Shown piece by piece: positions 1 through 5,629 of a stretch of DNA of 7,330 nt (position 1 is its first letter; the number at the start of each line of letters is the position of its first letter). The stretch covers positions 8,158-15,487 of the forward strand of contig PLHN01000387.1 in assembly GCA_003139975.1 (NCBI GenBank), in the 5' to 3' direction. This DNA comes from Acidobacteriaceae bacterium. GTDB lineage: Bacteria; Acidobacteriota; Terriglobia; Terriglobales; Acidobacteriaceae. The notes beneath the pieces are model-generated. The model did not search any database. It was not told the DNA's origin and saw only the letters and a list, made by a program, of their open reading frames with translations. A program made the translations under genes and the position numbers.

Positions 1-67
1 GGGTTGCAACCGCACTAGGCACGCGCTAGCAGCGGATTCCTCCCTCTGGCCGGAATCACAAGCGAGA

Positions 68-73
68 TATAAT
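68..73 (+). promoter_or_regulatory. Putative -10 box of the 103-1524 gene
   Basis: The hexamer is TATAAT, a perfect sigma-70 -10 consensus, 30 bases before the first in-frame ATG. The matching -35 region (about 44-50) is poor, reading TCTGGC-like instead of TTGACA. A start of transcription near base 80 would fall inside the inverted repeat at 74-88, which fits a promoter that a dimeric regulator could block. The promoter call is an inference from position and consensus only. Confidence 0.4.
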
Positions 74-88
74 CTTCAGAATCTGAAG
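74..88. promoter_or_regulatory. Perfect inverted repeat over the presumed transcription start
   Basis: CTTCAGA-A-TCTGAAG has two perfect 7-base arms around a single base. It lies directly after the TATAAT box and just before the first ATG of the downstream gene. Its symmetry and placement look like an operator. The one-base centre makes a hairpin unlikely, so DNA binding is the better reading. No regulator for it can be named from the window. Confidence 0.35.
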
Positions 89-102
89 GTGTCAATCTGC
101 TT

Positions 103-1524
103 ATGAAGTCCTTCCATTTTATCATTTGCTTCTTTTCGTCATCTTCGTTTACGACCTCGGCGGCTGAAGCCGTCGATGACAACGCGGTAATCATCGCAGC
201 CTTGAAGCGCTGCGCCATCCTAAATCCGGTGGCAGCGGCTGTGCTAGCGATCGCGCTTTTGCTTGTGCCGACGATGGCTTTTGCGCAGCATGGCGGGGGC
301 GGGCACGGCGCGCCGCTTGGTGGAGGCGGCCTTTCGTCGACGGGCCAGCCTAGCGGGGTCGGCGAGAAAGATGAGCTGAAGGATTTTCATCATGCGATGG
401 AGGTGCAGGCCACGAGCGACCAGGCGTCAGCGTTCCGCACGATTTTGAAGAACACGGAGTCGGCGAATGCGCAACTGGCGAGTCTCGAACAGGAGCAGGA
501 GAAAGATCCGTCGCTATGGGCGGGGCGCGCGGCCAATGTGAAGGCGGCCATCGACAAGGCGCGGATATCTACGCGCAGTTTTGTGGATGGCCTTTCGGCG
601 CGGCAGAAGGCTGGGTTGAAGGAGATTACGGGAAGGATCGCCAAGGCGGAGACGGATCTGGCCGGGCAGGAGAAAGTGCTTGAGGCAAGCGCGGGCGAGG
701 GTCACGACTCGGCCATGAGCGGACGCACGGAAAGTCTGGCGAAGGCGCTCGAAACTTTTCGCAATCAGCAAGGCAGGCTGGCGGAGGAGATGGGGATTGT
801 TTTATCCGACGGCGGGGAAGTGGTGTTTCGAATTCCGGCGTTTAAGACTTCGGCGCAAGCAGGCGGGCAGCGTATTGCGGTTTCGTCGTCGTCGGTTATT
901 TCGCGGGTGGAGGCGGAAAACGAAGCGAACGTCTACAAGATTGAGTTGACTCAGGACCTTTCGGACTTGCAGCCGAACATCACGGAGGTGCTGAGGGCGC
1001 AGGTAGAAAGTCTTCCCACGTGCGGGGAGCGGGTTGAATTGCGGGATGCGACGCTGGCGCTGGCGGCTCCGGCGAGTGTAGTGGTGGCACAGCTTTACGT
1101 GGAGCATTGGATATGCGCGCGCGGACCCAAAACTGCTCGGGAACTGGCGCAGGGAACGGGGAGCGTCGAAATAAGAGTGACGCCGGCAGTGGAGCCAAAT
1201 GGCGAACTCAATATGAAGACGGAAGTCAGCCGGGTGGAAGGCGATAAGTTTGTGCGCGACTTGCTGAAATCGGGAACGCTCGGGGAGGCGCTGCAGCAGA
1301 AGATTGCGTCGTCGATGGTGAAGGTGATCGAGAGCGCGAACTTCAAGGCTATGCTGCCACCAACTGGAGCGGCCTCGGCAGAGACAAAGAGCGCTCGATT
1401 TGAGAGCACGACGGGCGGCAGCCTGGGCGTGGCGCTCGAAGGGGAGATGCGGATGTCGGACGAGCAGGCGGCGTTGCTGGGGAATCAGTTGAAGGAGCGG
1501 GTGGCGGCGCAGGCCGCGAAATAG
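103..1524 (+). CDS. Exported protein of unknown function with coiled-coil-like middle and beta-rich C-terminal domain
   Basis: I do not recognise this 473-residue family. A strong signal peptide lies at about residues 34-62: positive LKR, the hydrophobic run AAAVLAIALLLVP, and a likely cleavage after AFA before QHGGGGHG. A Gly-rich linker follows (about 63-85). Residues about 90-245 are charged and helical, rich in E, K, A and Q, and probably coiled coil. From about 245 the sequence alternates like beta strands, with two cysteines (C307, C338) that could form a disulfide outside the cytoplasm. The end (about 354-455, with LPP near 418 and SLGVALEG near 440) vaguely resembles tubular lipid-binding domains of DUF2993/BPI type; this is a weak guess. 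The start is uncertain. ATG 103 has GAAGG 13 bases upstream and a TATAAT box before it, but puts 33 odd residues before the signal peptide. TTG 202 gives a textbook signal peptide but has no visible ribosome binding site. The gene stands alone and is convergent with rutE. Confidence 0.8.
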   Translation: MKSFHFIICFFSSSSFTTSAAEAVDDNAVIIAALKRCAILNPVAAAVLAIALLLVPTMAFAQHGGGGHGAPLGGGGLSSTGQPSGVGEKDELKDFHHAMEVQATSDQASAFRTILKNTESANAQLASLEQEQEKDPSLWAGRAANVKAAIDKARISTRSFVDGLSARQKAGLKEITGRIAKAETDLAGQEKVLEASAGEGHDSAMSGRTESLAKALETFRNQQGRLAEEMGIVLSDGGEVVFRIPAFKTSAQAGGQRIAVSSSSVISRVEAENEANVYKIELTQDLSDLQPNITEVLRAQVESLPTCGERVELRDATLALAAPASVVVAQLYVEHWICARGPKTARELAQGTGSVEIRVTPAVEPNGELNMKTEVSRVEGDKFVRDLLKSGTLGEALQQKIASSMVKVIESANFKAMLPPTGAASAETKSARFESTTGGSLGVALEGEMRMSDEQAALLGNQLKERVAAQAAK

Positions 1525-1663
1525 GAATTGTTGTAAATGGTTGGCTTTGGGCGCCACGCCCAGGCTAGCCGCGCAAAAACGTGTGCGCACCCTTCGCCAA
1601 GCTCAGGGCAGGCCCTGGGGCACGTCCGCATTATCTACAAAGCCTACCCCATAAAGACCAATT
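1525..1663. other. Convergent intergenic spacer with three short hairpins
   Basis: This stretch separates the stops of the exported-protein gene and the minus-strand rutE. It holds TGGGCG-CCA-CGCCCA (1548-1562), GCGCA/TGCGC with an 8-base loop (1571-1588), and CTCAGGG-CAGG-CCCTGGG (1602-1619, one T-G wobble). None is followed by a T run on either strand, so classical intrinsic termination is not supported, although the hairpins could still contribute to 3' ends. The segment CTTCGCCAAGCTCAGGGCAG (1592-1611) resembles dispersed intergenic sequence that I associate with acidobacterial genomes; that is recollection, not a search. Confidence 0.45.
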
Positions 1664-2281
1664 TCAAAGAACCAGGCAGGCCTCTTCGAACGGTAGGCGT
1701 GGGCTGCGGGGGAAAAGCTTCGTCGCGTCTCCGTAGCCCAGGTTGCAGAGGAAGTTGGCTTTCCATTTGCCGTCGGGGAAGAACTCGGCGTTGACTTTGG
1801 CCTGGTCGAATCCGGACATGGGGCCGCAATCGAGGCCGAGGGCGCGAGCGGCGAGGATAAAATAGGCGCCTTCAAGAGAGCCGTTGCGGAAACCGGTCTC
1901 TTCGATGAAGGCGGGCTTGCCAAGAAACCAGGGGCGGGCATCGGCGTGGGGGAACAGCTTGGGGAGCTTCTCGTAGAACTCGGTATCCCAGGCGATGATG
2001 ACGGTGACAGGAGCGGCCATGGTCTTTTCGACGTTGCCGGGAGCGAGCGCCGGGCGGAGGCGCTCTTTTGCCTCGCCAGTGGTCAGGAAGACGAAACGCG
2101 CCGGCGTGGTGTTGGCGCTGGTGGGACCCAGAGTGGCGATTTCGTAGATCTGGCGAAGCAGCTCAGTGGGAACGGGCTTGGGAAGCCATCCGTTATGCGT
2201 GCGGGCTTGGCGGAAGATCTGATCCAGGGCATCGTTGGAGACGGCGGTTCTTGGCTGGGCGGGGGCAATTGCTTCGGGCAT
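1664..2281 (-). CDS. rutE: RutE-type malonic semialdehyde reductase (nitroreductase family)
   Basis: This 205-residue protein matches E. coli RutE (about 196 residues) along its full length. Shared stretches include RTHNGW (27-32), [12 protein letters not shown] (51-62), ERLRPAL, an APVT..AWD stretch, FYEKLP.LFPH.DAR, ALGLD.GPMSGFD, a NLGYGD-like motif and the ending PRLPFEEAC. RutE is an FMN-dependent cytoplasmic reductase of the nitroreductase fold that turns toxic malonic semialdehyde into 3-hydroxypropionate in the Rut pyrimidine-degradation pathway. No rutA-D, F or G gene is in view, so here it may act as a stand-alone aldehyde, nitro or quinone reductase. The ATG start is supported by AGAGAGG about 5 bases upstream on the minus strand. 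The gene is divergent from the HxlR regulator, a common arrangement for a regulator and its oxidoreductase target. The family assignment is firm; the exact substrate is inferred. Confidence 0.9.
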   Translation of the reverse strand: MPEAIAPAQPRTAVSNDALDQIFRQARTHNGWLPKPVPTELLRQIYEIATLGPTSANTTPARFVFLTTGEAKERLRPALAPGNVEKTMAAPVTVIIAWDTEFYEKLPKLFPHADARPWFLGKPAFIEETGFRNGSLEGAYFILAARALGLDCGPMSGFDQAKVNAEFFPDGKWKANFLCNLGYGDATKLFPRSPRLPFEEACLVL

Positions 2282-2400
2282 TTAAACCTCTCTTTTGGAT
2301 TCAATGGTCTTTTGGCTTGGATTGTCGGAAGAAGCGGTTGGATGCAAAAGGCGGCGGCTGGGATGAACCGGGCCTGGGGAATCAGCGAAGTAACAAGTGG

Positions 2401-2416
2401 GACGGGGTGGCCCGTC
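2401..2416. repeat. Perfect GC-rich hairpin in the rutE leader region
   Basis: GACGGG-GTGG-CCCGTC has a 6-bp perfect stem and a 4-base loop. It lies about 120 bases upstream of rutE and has no T run on either side. It could be leader RNA structure, but chance is also possible in GC-rich DNA. Confidence 0.3.
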
Positions 2417-2502
2417 GTGGGCCTGCTCCGCGAGATTGATTCCCACACCGGCCCAAAGAGGCAAGGGGAAGTGGCCAATATGGGGGGAGGGGGCCTCGAC
2501 TA

Positions 2503-2523
2503 AGCGGCGGCTTCGTCGCCGCT
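2503..2523. repeat. GC-rich hairpin AGCGGCGGC-TTC-GTCGCCGCT
   Basis: The inverted repeat forms nine pairs (one G-T wobble) around a three-base loop. It is followed by CCGCTCAGGAAG, similar in flavour to the CTCAGGG stretch in the 1525-1663 spacer. There is no T tract, so it is better described as an intergenic palindrome than a terminator. Confidence 0.4.
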
Positions 2524-2601
2524 CCGCTCAGGAAGACAGCTCGTAAGATGACCACCGGTAATAGGCAGTAAAGAGCGCGGAATCGCCGCGGAACATGAGA
2601 C

Positions 2602-2607
2602 TAAAAT
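2602..2607 (+). promoter_or_regulatory. Possible -10 box of the HxlR gene
   Basis: TAAAAT matches the -10 consensus at five of six bases and lies in a locally AT-rich stretch. Transcription would start near 2613-2616, inside the palindrome at 2611-2627, which suits repression by the gene's own product. The -35 region is weak. An alternative is TTGCAT (2613-2618) with TATCTT (2637-2642), in which case the palindrome would cover the -35 box. Confidence 0.35.
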
Positions 2608-2610
2608 ATC

Positions 2611-2627
2611 ACTTGCATATTGCAAGT
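2611..2627. promoter_or_regulatory. HxlR-type operator palindrome ACTTGCA-TAT-TGCAAGT
   Basis: Two perfect 7-base arms flank TAT, centred 31 bases before the chosen GTG start of an HxlR-family gene. HxlR proteins bind as dimers to short palindromes in their own promoters, and an ACTTGC/GCAAGT symmetry is in keeping with sites I recall for this family. Position, perfect symmetry and AT-rich setting all favour an autoregulatory operator. The site overlaps a TTG codon (2620) that could be taken as the gene start, which argues against that start. Confidence 0.65.
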
Positions 2628-2649
2628 TAGTTTTGCTATCTTGCTGCTC

Positions 2650-3129
2650 GTGGGGAAAATCAATCGAAAGCGGCGGTCCGGGTGCCCGGTCAGTGTTTCA
2701 ATGGAGCGGTTTGGGGATCGCTGGTCACTCTTAATTATCCGGGACCTGATGGTTCGCGGATTCCGGACATTCAAAGAATTTCAGGAATCGGGCGAAGGGA
2801 TTGCGACGAACATCCTTTCAGACCGTCTAAAGAAGCTCGAAGCGGCGGCCATTATTACGGCTGAGGTCGAACAGCTGGACAGAAGAAAGTTGCACTACCG
2901 GCTGACGGAGAAAGGGATCGACCTGGCGCCGGTAGTTTTGGAGTTGCTCATCTGGGGGGCACGGCATGAGGAAGTTGGGGCGTCGTACGCGGTGATCGCT
3001 AGGATGGAGAAGAATCGTGGGGGAATTCTCGCGGAAGTGCGGCGACGATGGCTGGAGCGGGACTCGACTCCGCTGATACCGCAGTTCGATAATGCTGTGG
3101 GGCACGATCTGAGCGGCCGGGGAATCTGA
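2650..3129 (+). CDS. HxlR-family winged-helix transcriptional regulator
   Basis: From GTG 2650 the product has 159 residues and opens with the family's usual short basic N-terminus followed by the conserved RSGCPVS (Cys12) and ERFGDRWSLLIIRDLM. The winged helix continues through FKEFQESGEGIATNILSDRL, the recognition-helix region, then LKKLEAAAII and the wing with YRLTEKG. About 45 extra residues follow the domain. HxlR regulators are cytoplasmic dimers that often sense aldehydes, quinones or other electrophiles through the N-terminal cysteine and control nearby oxidoreductase genes. Here rutE is divergent and a DoxX gene lies downstream; both are plausible targets. Start choice: TTG 2620 would place the start inside the operator palindrome, and ATG 2701 would remove the conserved Cys. 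GTG 2650 gives a normal N-terminus but has no clear ribosome binding site, so the start stays uncertain while the family is secure. Confidence 0.9.
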   Translation: MGKINRKRRSGCPVSVSMERFGDRWSLLIIRDLMVRGFRTFKEFQESGEGIATNILSDRLKKLEAAAIITAEVEQLDRRKLHYRLTEKGIDLAPVVLELLIWGARHEEVGASYAVIARMEKNRGGILAEVRRRWLERDSTPLIPQFDNAVGHDLSGRGI

Positions 3130-3137
3130 GCCGCAAC

Positions 3138-3144
3138 ACTTGCA
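3138..3144 (+). promoter_or_regulatory. Half-site of the HxlR palindrome
   Basis: ACTTGCA repeats one arm of the 2611-2627 palindrome, nine bases after the HxlR stop. The second arm is degraded (GTTGAACG). It might be a weaker regulator site upstream of the downstream gene run, but a 7-base match can arise by chance. Confidence 0.2.
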
Positions 3145-3171
3145 GTTGAACGTGGGGAACTGCGGGTGGAG

Positions 3172-3224
3172 TTCAAGGGGTCAATTCTTTAAGGGGCAAC
3201 TTTCAAGGGGAGATCTTTCAAAGG
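3172..3224 (+). repeat. Four degenerate TTCAAGGGG units at 14-16-base spacing
   Basis: Units are TTCAAGGGG (3172-3180), TTTAAGGGG (3188-3196), TTCAAGGGG (3202-3210) and TTCAAAGG (3217-3224), so the starts are 16, 14 and 15 bases apart. The last unit runs into the hairpin at 3212-3242. Direct repeats at about one and a half helical turns could bind a protein or be a decayed tandem duplication. Confidence 0.4.
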
Positions 3225-3242
3225 CTGCGCCTTTGGAGGATT
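3212..3242. repeat. Long hairpin, core CAAAGGC-TGC-GCCTTTG
   Basis: The 7-bp perfect core (3219-3235) extends outward with allowed G-T pairs to roughly 14 pairs. It has no following T run in the plus sense. Its inner arm coincides with the last unit of the preceding direct repeats. Confidence 0.45.
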
Positions 3243-3274
3243 GAATTTGGGAACCGAGGTTCCGTCTTCGCACG

Positions 3275-3305
3275 GCGAGAATTGGCGATGGTAGCCGATT
3301 CTCGC
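3275..3305. repeat. 12-bp hairpin, arms GCGAGAAT / ATTCTCGC
   Basis: GCGAGAATTGGC pairs with GCCGATTCTCGC (one T-G wobble) around the 7-base loop GATGGTA. A stem this long is unlikely by chance in 300 bases and points to a functional RNA or a palindromic interspersed element. Confidence 0.5.
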
Positions 3306-3324
3306 AGCGAGCATGGGCGCAGCA

Positions 3325-3344
3325 GCACGCCAGTATCGGCGTGC
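3325..3344. repeat. Perfect 7-bp hairpin GCACGCC / GGCGTGC
   Basis: The arms enclose AGTATC. It is the third hairpin in 130 bases and lies 20 bases after the previous one. CAGGGCTGCCCC follows it. The same style of sequence occurs, as I recall, in acidobacterial spacers. Confidence 0.4.
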
Positions 3345-3372
3345 CAGGGCTGCCCCAGATGGAATCAGAGTT

Positions 3373-3402
3373 TTCACGACGAAGGAACGATTCACCTATA
3401 CC
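3373..3402 (+). promoter_or_regulatory. Weak candidate promoter of the hypothetical-DoxX-propeller run
   Basis: TTCACG (3373-3378, four of six to the -35 consensus) and TATACC (3397-3402) are separated by 18 bases. Transcription would begin near 3409, leaving a leader of about 20 bases before ATG 3429. This is a low-information match. Confidence 0.25.
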
Positions 3403-3428
3403 GATTCAAACAATAAGGAGAAATGAAG

Positions 3429-3890
3429 ATGGAACAAAAAGCTACGCATGAACAGGCAAAACTACAACTGGAACTCTACGATCTGCGCCGCGAAGCCAAG
3501 ATGCGCGAGGCGCGCGACTGGTTTTTCAAGAACTACTGGGTGGACTCGTTTGAAGACGCAATGAAGTTGGCAGCGCCGATGACGCAGAATGGAGCCTACG
3601 TGATGATGGTGCTCAGTTACTGGGAGCAAGCGTGCTCATTCCTGAACCATGGGTTGCTGCATGAAGAGCTTTTCTTCGAGAACAACGGGGAGTTCTTAGC
3701 GGTGTTCGAGCGAATCCGCGGGACGCTGCAACAATCGCGCGAGATGTTCAAGTACAAGCAGTGGATGGAGAACATGGAAAAAGCGGCGAAGCGTTGTGAA
3801 GAGTGGACGGAGAAGCGTTCGCCGGGGCACATCGCGGCTATGCGGGAGTGGATGAAGACGATGCGGCCAGGGGCACAGAAGGCAGCGTAA
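3429..3890 (+). CDS. Small charged helical protein of unknown function
   Basis: The product has 153 residues from ATG 3429. That start is preferred over ATG 3423 because AAGGAG (3415-3420) ends 8 bases before 3429 but only 2 before 3423. The sequence is almost wholly helical and rich in Glu, Lys, Met and aromatic residues: a basic-acidic first helix (LELYDLRREAKMREARDWF), a region with SFEDAMKLA, a moderately hydrophobic stretch around YVMMVLSYWEQACSFLNHGL, and a final helix with WMENMEKAAKRCEEW. No signal peptide or true membrane segment is seen. The layout is faintly like DUF4760-type proteins, but I cannot assign it. It lies 78 bases before the DoxX gene and may share its transcript. Two cysteines are present, without a metal-binding pattern. 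Confidence 0.8.
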   Translation: MEQKATHEQAKLQLELYDLRREAKMREARDWFFKNYWVDSFEDAMKLAAPMTQNGAYVMMVLSYWEQACSFLNHGLLHEELFFENNGEFLAVFERIRGTLQQSREMFKYKQWMENMEKAAKRCEEWTEKRSPGHIAAMREWMKTMRPGAQKAA

Positions 3891-3968
3891 GGCGAACAGG
3901 TGATCCCGCTCATCCCAAACGGCGCGATGAGTGGGAGACCCTGCAGCACAACTTCAGAAGAGGAATTC

Positions 3969-4406
3969 ATGGAATCAATTACGGAAATTAGTTCCAGTTC
4001 GACGGCAATGGTTTGGGCGGGACGGATTCTTAGTGCGTTGCCGGTGCTGATCATGGTCGGTACGGGGTTATTCGCGTTACTCAAGCCGGAGGCGATCGCG
4101 CCGCAATTCGCGCATTATGGTTATCCGGACGGAGCGCTCGCGCGCATCGTCACTGTTGAGATCCTGTGCGCGCTTCTTTACGCGATACCGCGCACTTCAG
4201 CGCTGGGAGCGATTTTACTGACGGCTTATCTTGGCGGGGCTACAGCGACGCACGTGCACGCCCGCGAGCCGTTTTTTATTCCAATTGTTGTTGGGGTCAT
4301 GGTGTGGTTGGGGCTTTATCTGCGGGACGAGCGGGTGCGGGCGCTTGTTCCACTTCGAAGGCAAGGGCTGCAAACAAACTTAGAAACGATGAGGCGACAC
4401 ATATGA
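3969..4406 (+). CDS. DoxX-like four-helix membrane protein
   Basis: The 145-residue product has four hydrophobic segments at about 14-38, 57-73, 75-97 and 101-118, the normal size and pattern of DoxX-like (DoxX_2) proteins. Family-like sequence includes [21 protein letters not shown] after helix 1, [19 protein letters not shown] over helices 2-3, and [18 protein letters not shown] before helix 4, ending in a charged cytoplasmic tail. The biochemical role of this subgroup is unsettled; family names come from a quinol oxidase subunit, and relatives are linked to redox or thiol stress. ATG 3969 is chosen because AGAGGA ends about 5-6 bases before it; a GTG at 3900 would add a 23-residue non-family tail without a ribosome binding site. 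Its stop overlaps the start of the next gene (ATGA, 4403-4406), so the two are translationally coupled. An HxlR regulator lies upstream, a frequent partner of DoxX genes. Confidence 0.87.
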   Translation: MESITEISSSSTAMVWAGRILSALPVLIMVGTGLFALLKPEAIAPQFAHYGYPDGALARIVTVEILCALLYAIPRTSALGAILLTAYLGGATATHVHAREPFFIPIVVGVMVWLGLYLRDERVRALVPLRRQGLQTNLETMRRHI

Positions 4407-5587
4407 GCGGAGTGCGCGTTTTGGCGGGGACGCGGAAGGGCGCATTTGTATTGACGTCGGATGGGAAGCGCGAAAAGTGGGAGGTCAGCGGGCCGCATTT
4501 TGCCGGGTGGGAAATTTATCACATGAAGGGATCGCCGGCGGATCCGAACCGGATTTATGCGTCGCAGACCAGCGGGTGGTTTGGCCAGCTGATTCAGCGC
4601 TCGGACGATGGGGGCAAAACCTGGCATCAGCCGGGAACGCCGGTGGGAGAAGCGCCAGCACCGGGCGGAGGGCCTCCGAAGGCGGCCAGCAACAAGTTTG
4701 TTTATGACACGTCGACCGACAGCGGCAAGCCGCTAACCACGCATCAGTTTTATGACGGGACGCAGCATCCCTGGGAGTTCAAGCGGGTGTGGCATCTGGA
4801 GCCGAGTTTGAGCGATCCCGATACGGTTTATGCGGGGGTCGAGGATGCGGCGTTGTTCCGGTCGACCGACGGAGGGCAGAACTGGCACGAACTGGCAGGG
4901 CTGCGTGGACACGGAACGGGCCCGAAGTGGCAGCCGGGTGCGGGGGGAATGTGCCTCCATACGATCATCCTTGATCCGAACAATGCGGGGCGGATTTTTA
5001 TTGCGATTTCGGCGGCGGGGGCGTTTCGAACCGACGATGGCGGCGCGACCTGGAAGCCCATTAATAAAGGACTGTACTCGCAGTACATTCCGGATCCTTG
5101 GGCGGAGGTGGGGCACTGCGTGCATCATGTGGCGATGCATCCTTCGCGGCCATCGGTGCTGTTCATGCAGAAGCACTGGGACGTTATGCGGTCGGATGAT
5201 GCGGGCGACTCGTGGCGCGAGGTGAGCGGGAACCTCCCGACTGATTTTGGATTTGTGATCGACGTGCACGCCCACGAGCCGGAGACGATTTACGTGGTGC
5301 CGATCAAGAGTGACTCGGAGCACTATGTGCACGAGGGGAAGCTCCGCGTTTATCGGAGCCGCTCGGGCGGCAACGAGTGGGAGTCGCTGACTCGCGGGCT
5401 GCCGCAGAGCAATTGCTATGTGAATGTGCTACGCGACGCGATGGCGGTCGACCGGCTGGATCAGTGCGGAATTTATTTCGGGACCACTGGCGGGCAGGTG
5501 TATGCCTCGGCAGATGCGGGGGACAGTTGGAATCCAATTGTGCGGGATCTGCCGGCGGTGCTGAGTGTGGAAGTGCAGACGGTTTAA
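4403..5587 (+). CDS. Asp-box (BNR/sialidase-like) beta-propeller protein
   Basis: The 394-residue product carries six Asp-box repeats (S/T-x-D-x-G-x-x-W type): SDDGGKTW (67-74), STDGGQNW (154-161), TDDGGATW (210-217), SDDAGDSW (264-271), the degenerate SRSGGNEW (319-326) and SADAGDSW (369-376). Each is preceded by a strand ending in an F/Y/M-R-S-like pattern, the hallmark of a sortilin/sialidase/photosynthesis-assembly-type propeller. Such genes are often labelled glycosyl hydrolase or exo-alpha-sialidase, but Asp boxes are structural and I see no arginine triad that would prove sialidase activity. There is no signal peptide, so it is probably cytoplasmic. ATG 4403 overlaps the DoxX stop as ATGA and has GAGG (4391-4394) 8 bases upstream. 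The frame stays open upstream to 4166, but only inside the DoxX gene and without family resemblance. His-rich patches (HCVHHVAMH, 245-253) might bind a metal. Confidence 0.88.
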   Translation: MSGVRVLAGTRKGAFVLTSDGKREKWEVSGPHFAGWEIYHMKGSPADPNRIYASQTSGWFGQLIQRSDDGGKTWHQPGTPVGEAPAPGGGPPKAASNKFVYDTSTDSGKPLTTHQFYDGTQHPWEFKRVWHLEPSLSDPDTVYAGVEDAALFRSTDGGQNWHELAGLRGHGTGPKWQPGAGGMCLHTIILDPNNAGRIFIAISAAGAFRTDDGGATWKPINKGLYSQYIPDPWAEVGHCVHHVAMHPSRPSVLFMQKHWDVMRSDDAGDSWREVSGNLPTDFGFVIDVHAHEPETIYVVPIKSDSEHYVHEGKLRVYRSRSGGNEWESLTRGLPQSNCYVNVLRDAMAVDRLDQCGIYFGTTGGQVYASADAGDSWNPIVRDLPAVLSVEVQTV

Positions 5588-5589
5588 AC

Positions 5590-5608
5590 CAGTTGCCAGT
5601 TCTCAGTT
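5590..5608 (+). repeat. Short tandem heptamer repeat CAGTTNN x3
   Basis: CAGTT recurs at 5590, 5597 and 5604, an exact 7-base period (CAGTTGC, CAGTTCT, CAGTTCT), with a decayed fourth unit GAGTGAG. It sits directly after the propeller stop and before the PhnB ribosome binding site. Heptamer tandem repeats of this style are known from several bacterial genomes as variable spacer sequences. Confidence 0.5.
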
Positions 5609-5629
5609 CTGAGTGAGAGGGACACACCC

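Larger units (their letters stand above)
2282..2649. other. Divergent spacer between rutE and the HxlR gene
   Basis: This 368-base region carries the 5' side of rutE (minus) and of the HxlR gene (plus). Supported contents are the rutE ribosome binding site next to 2282, a perfect GACGGG-GTGG-CCCGTC hairpin (2401-2416), a GC-rich hairpin (2503-2523), a possible -10 box and the HxlR palindrome (2611-2627). Short open frames crossing it on both strands lack family resemblance and ribosome binding sites. I find no convincing promoter for rutE. Confidence 0.5.
3130..3428. other. Structured 299-base spacer before the plus-strand gene run
   Basis: No credible gene lies here; a 68-codon open frame on the minus strand (3189-3395) has no ribosome binding site or family features. 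Contents: an ACTTGCA half-site (3138-3144), four degenerate TTCAAGGGG units (3172-3224), hairpins at 3212-3242, 3275-3305 and 3325-3344, and a weak promoter with ribosome binding site for the next gene. The density of structure suggests either a small RNA or an interspersed intergenic element. Confidence 0.5.

Noticed and set aside
2..11. Palindrome GGTTGCAACC at the window edge
   Set aside because: It is a perfect 10-base palindrome, but with no upstream context it cannot be tied to any gene or element.
802..1590. 262-codon open frame on the minus strand
   Set aside because: It is fully antisense to the exported-protein gene, is Arg/His/Leu-rich low-information sequence, and has no family resemblance. 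It is typical of antisense frames in GC-rich genes.
1946..2503. 185-codon plus-strand frame across the rutE start
   Set aside because: Most of it is antisense to rutE, which is a firm match. The rest crosses the spacer with Gly/Trp-rich unstructured sequence.
3189..3395. 68-codon minus-strand frame in the structured spacer
   Set aside because: It has no ribosome binding site and a low-complexity Ala/Arg/Pro product, and it coincides with hairpins that explain the sequence better.
3900..3968. GTG-initiated extension of the DoxX gene
   Set aside because: It has no ribosome binding site and adds non-family residues, while ATG 3969 is preceded by AGAGGA.
4166..4402. 79-codon upstream extension of the Asp-box gene
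   Set aside because: It lies wholly inside the DoxX gene in another frame. ATG 4403 has a good ribosome binding site and a classic ATGA overlap.
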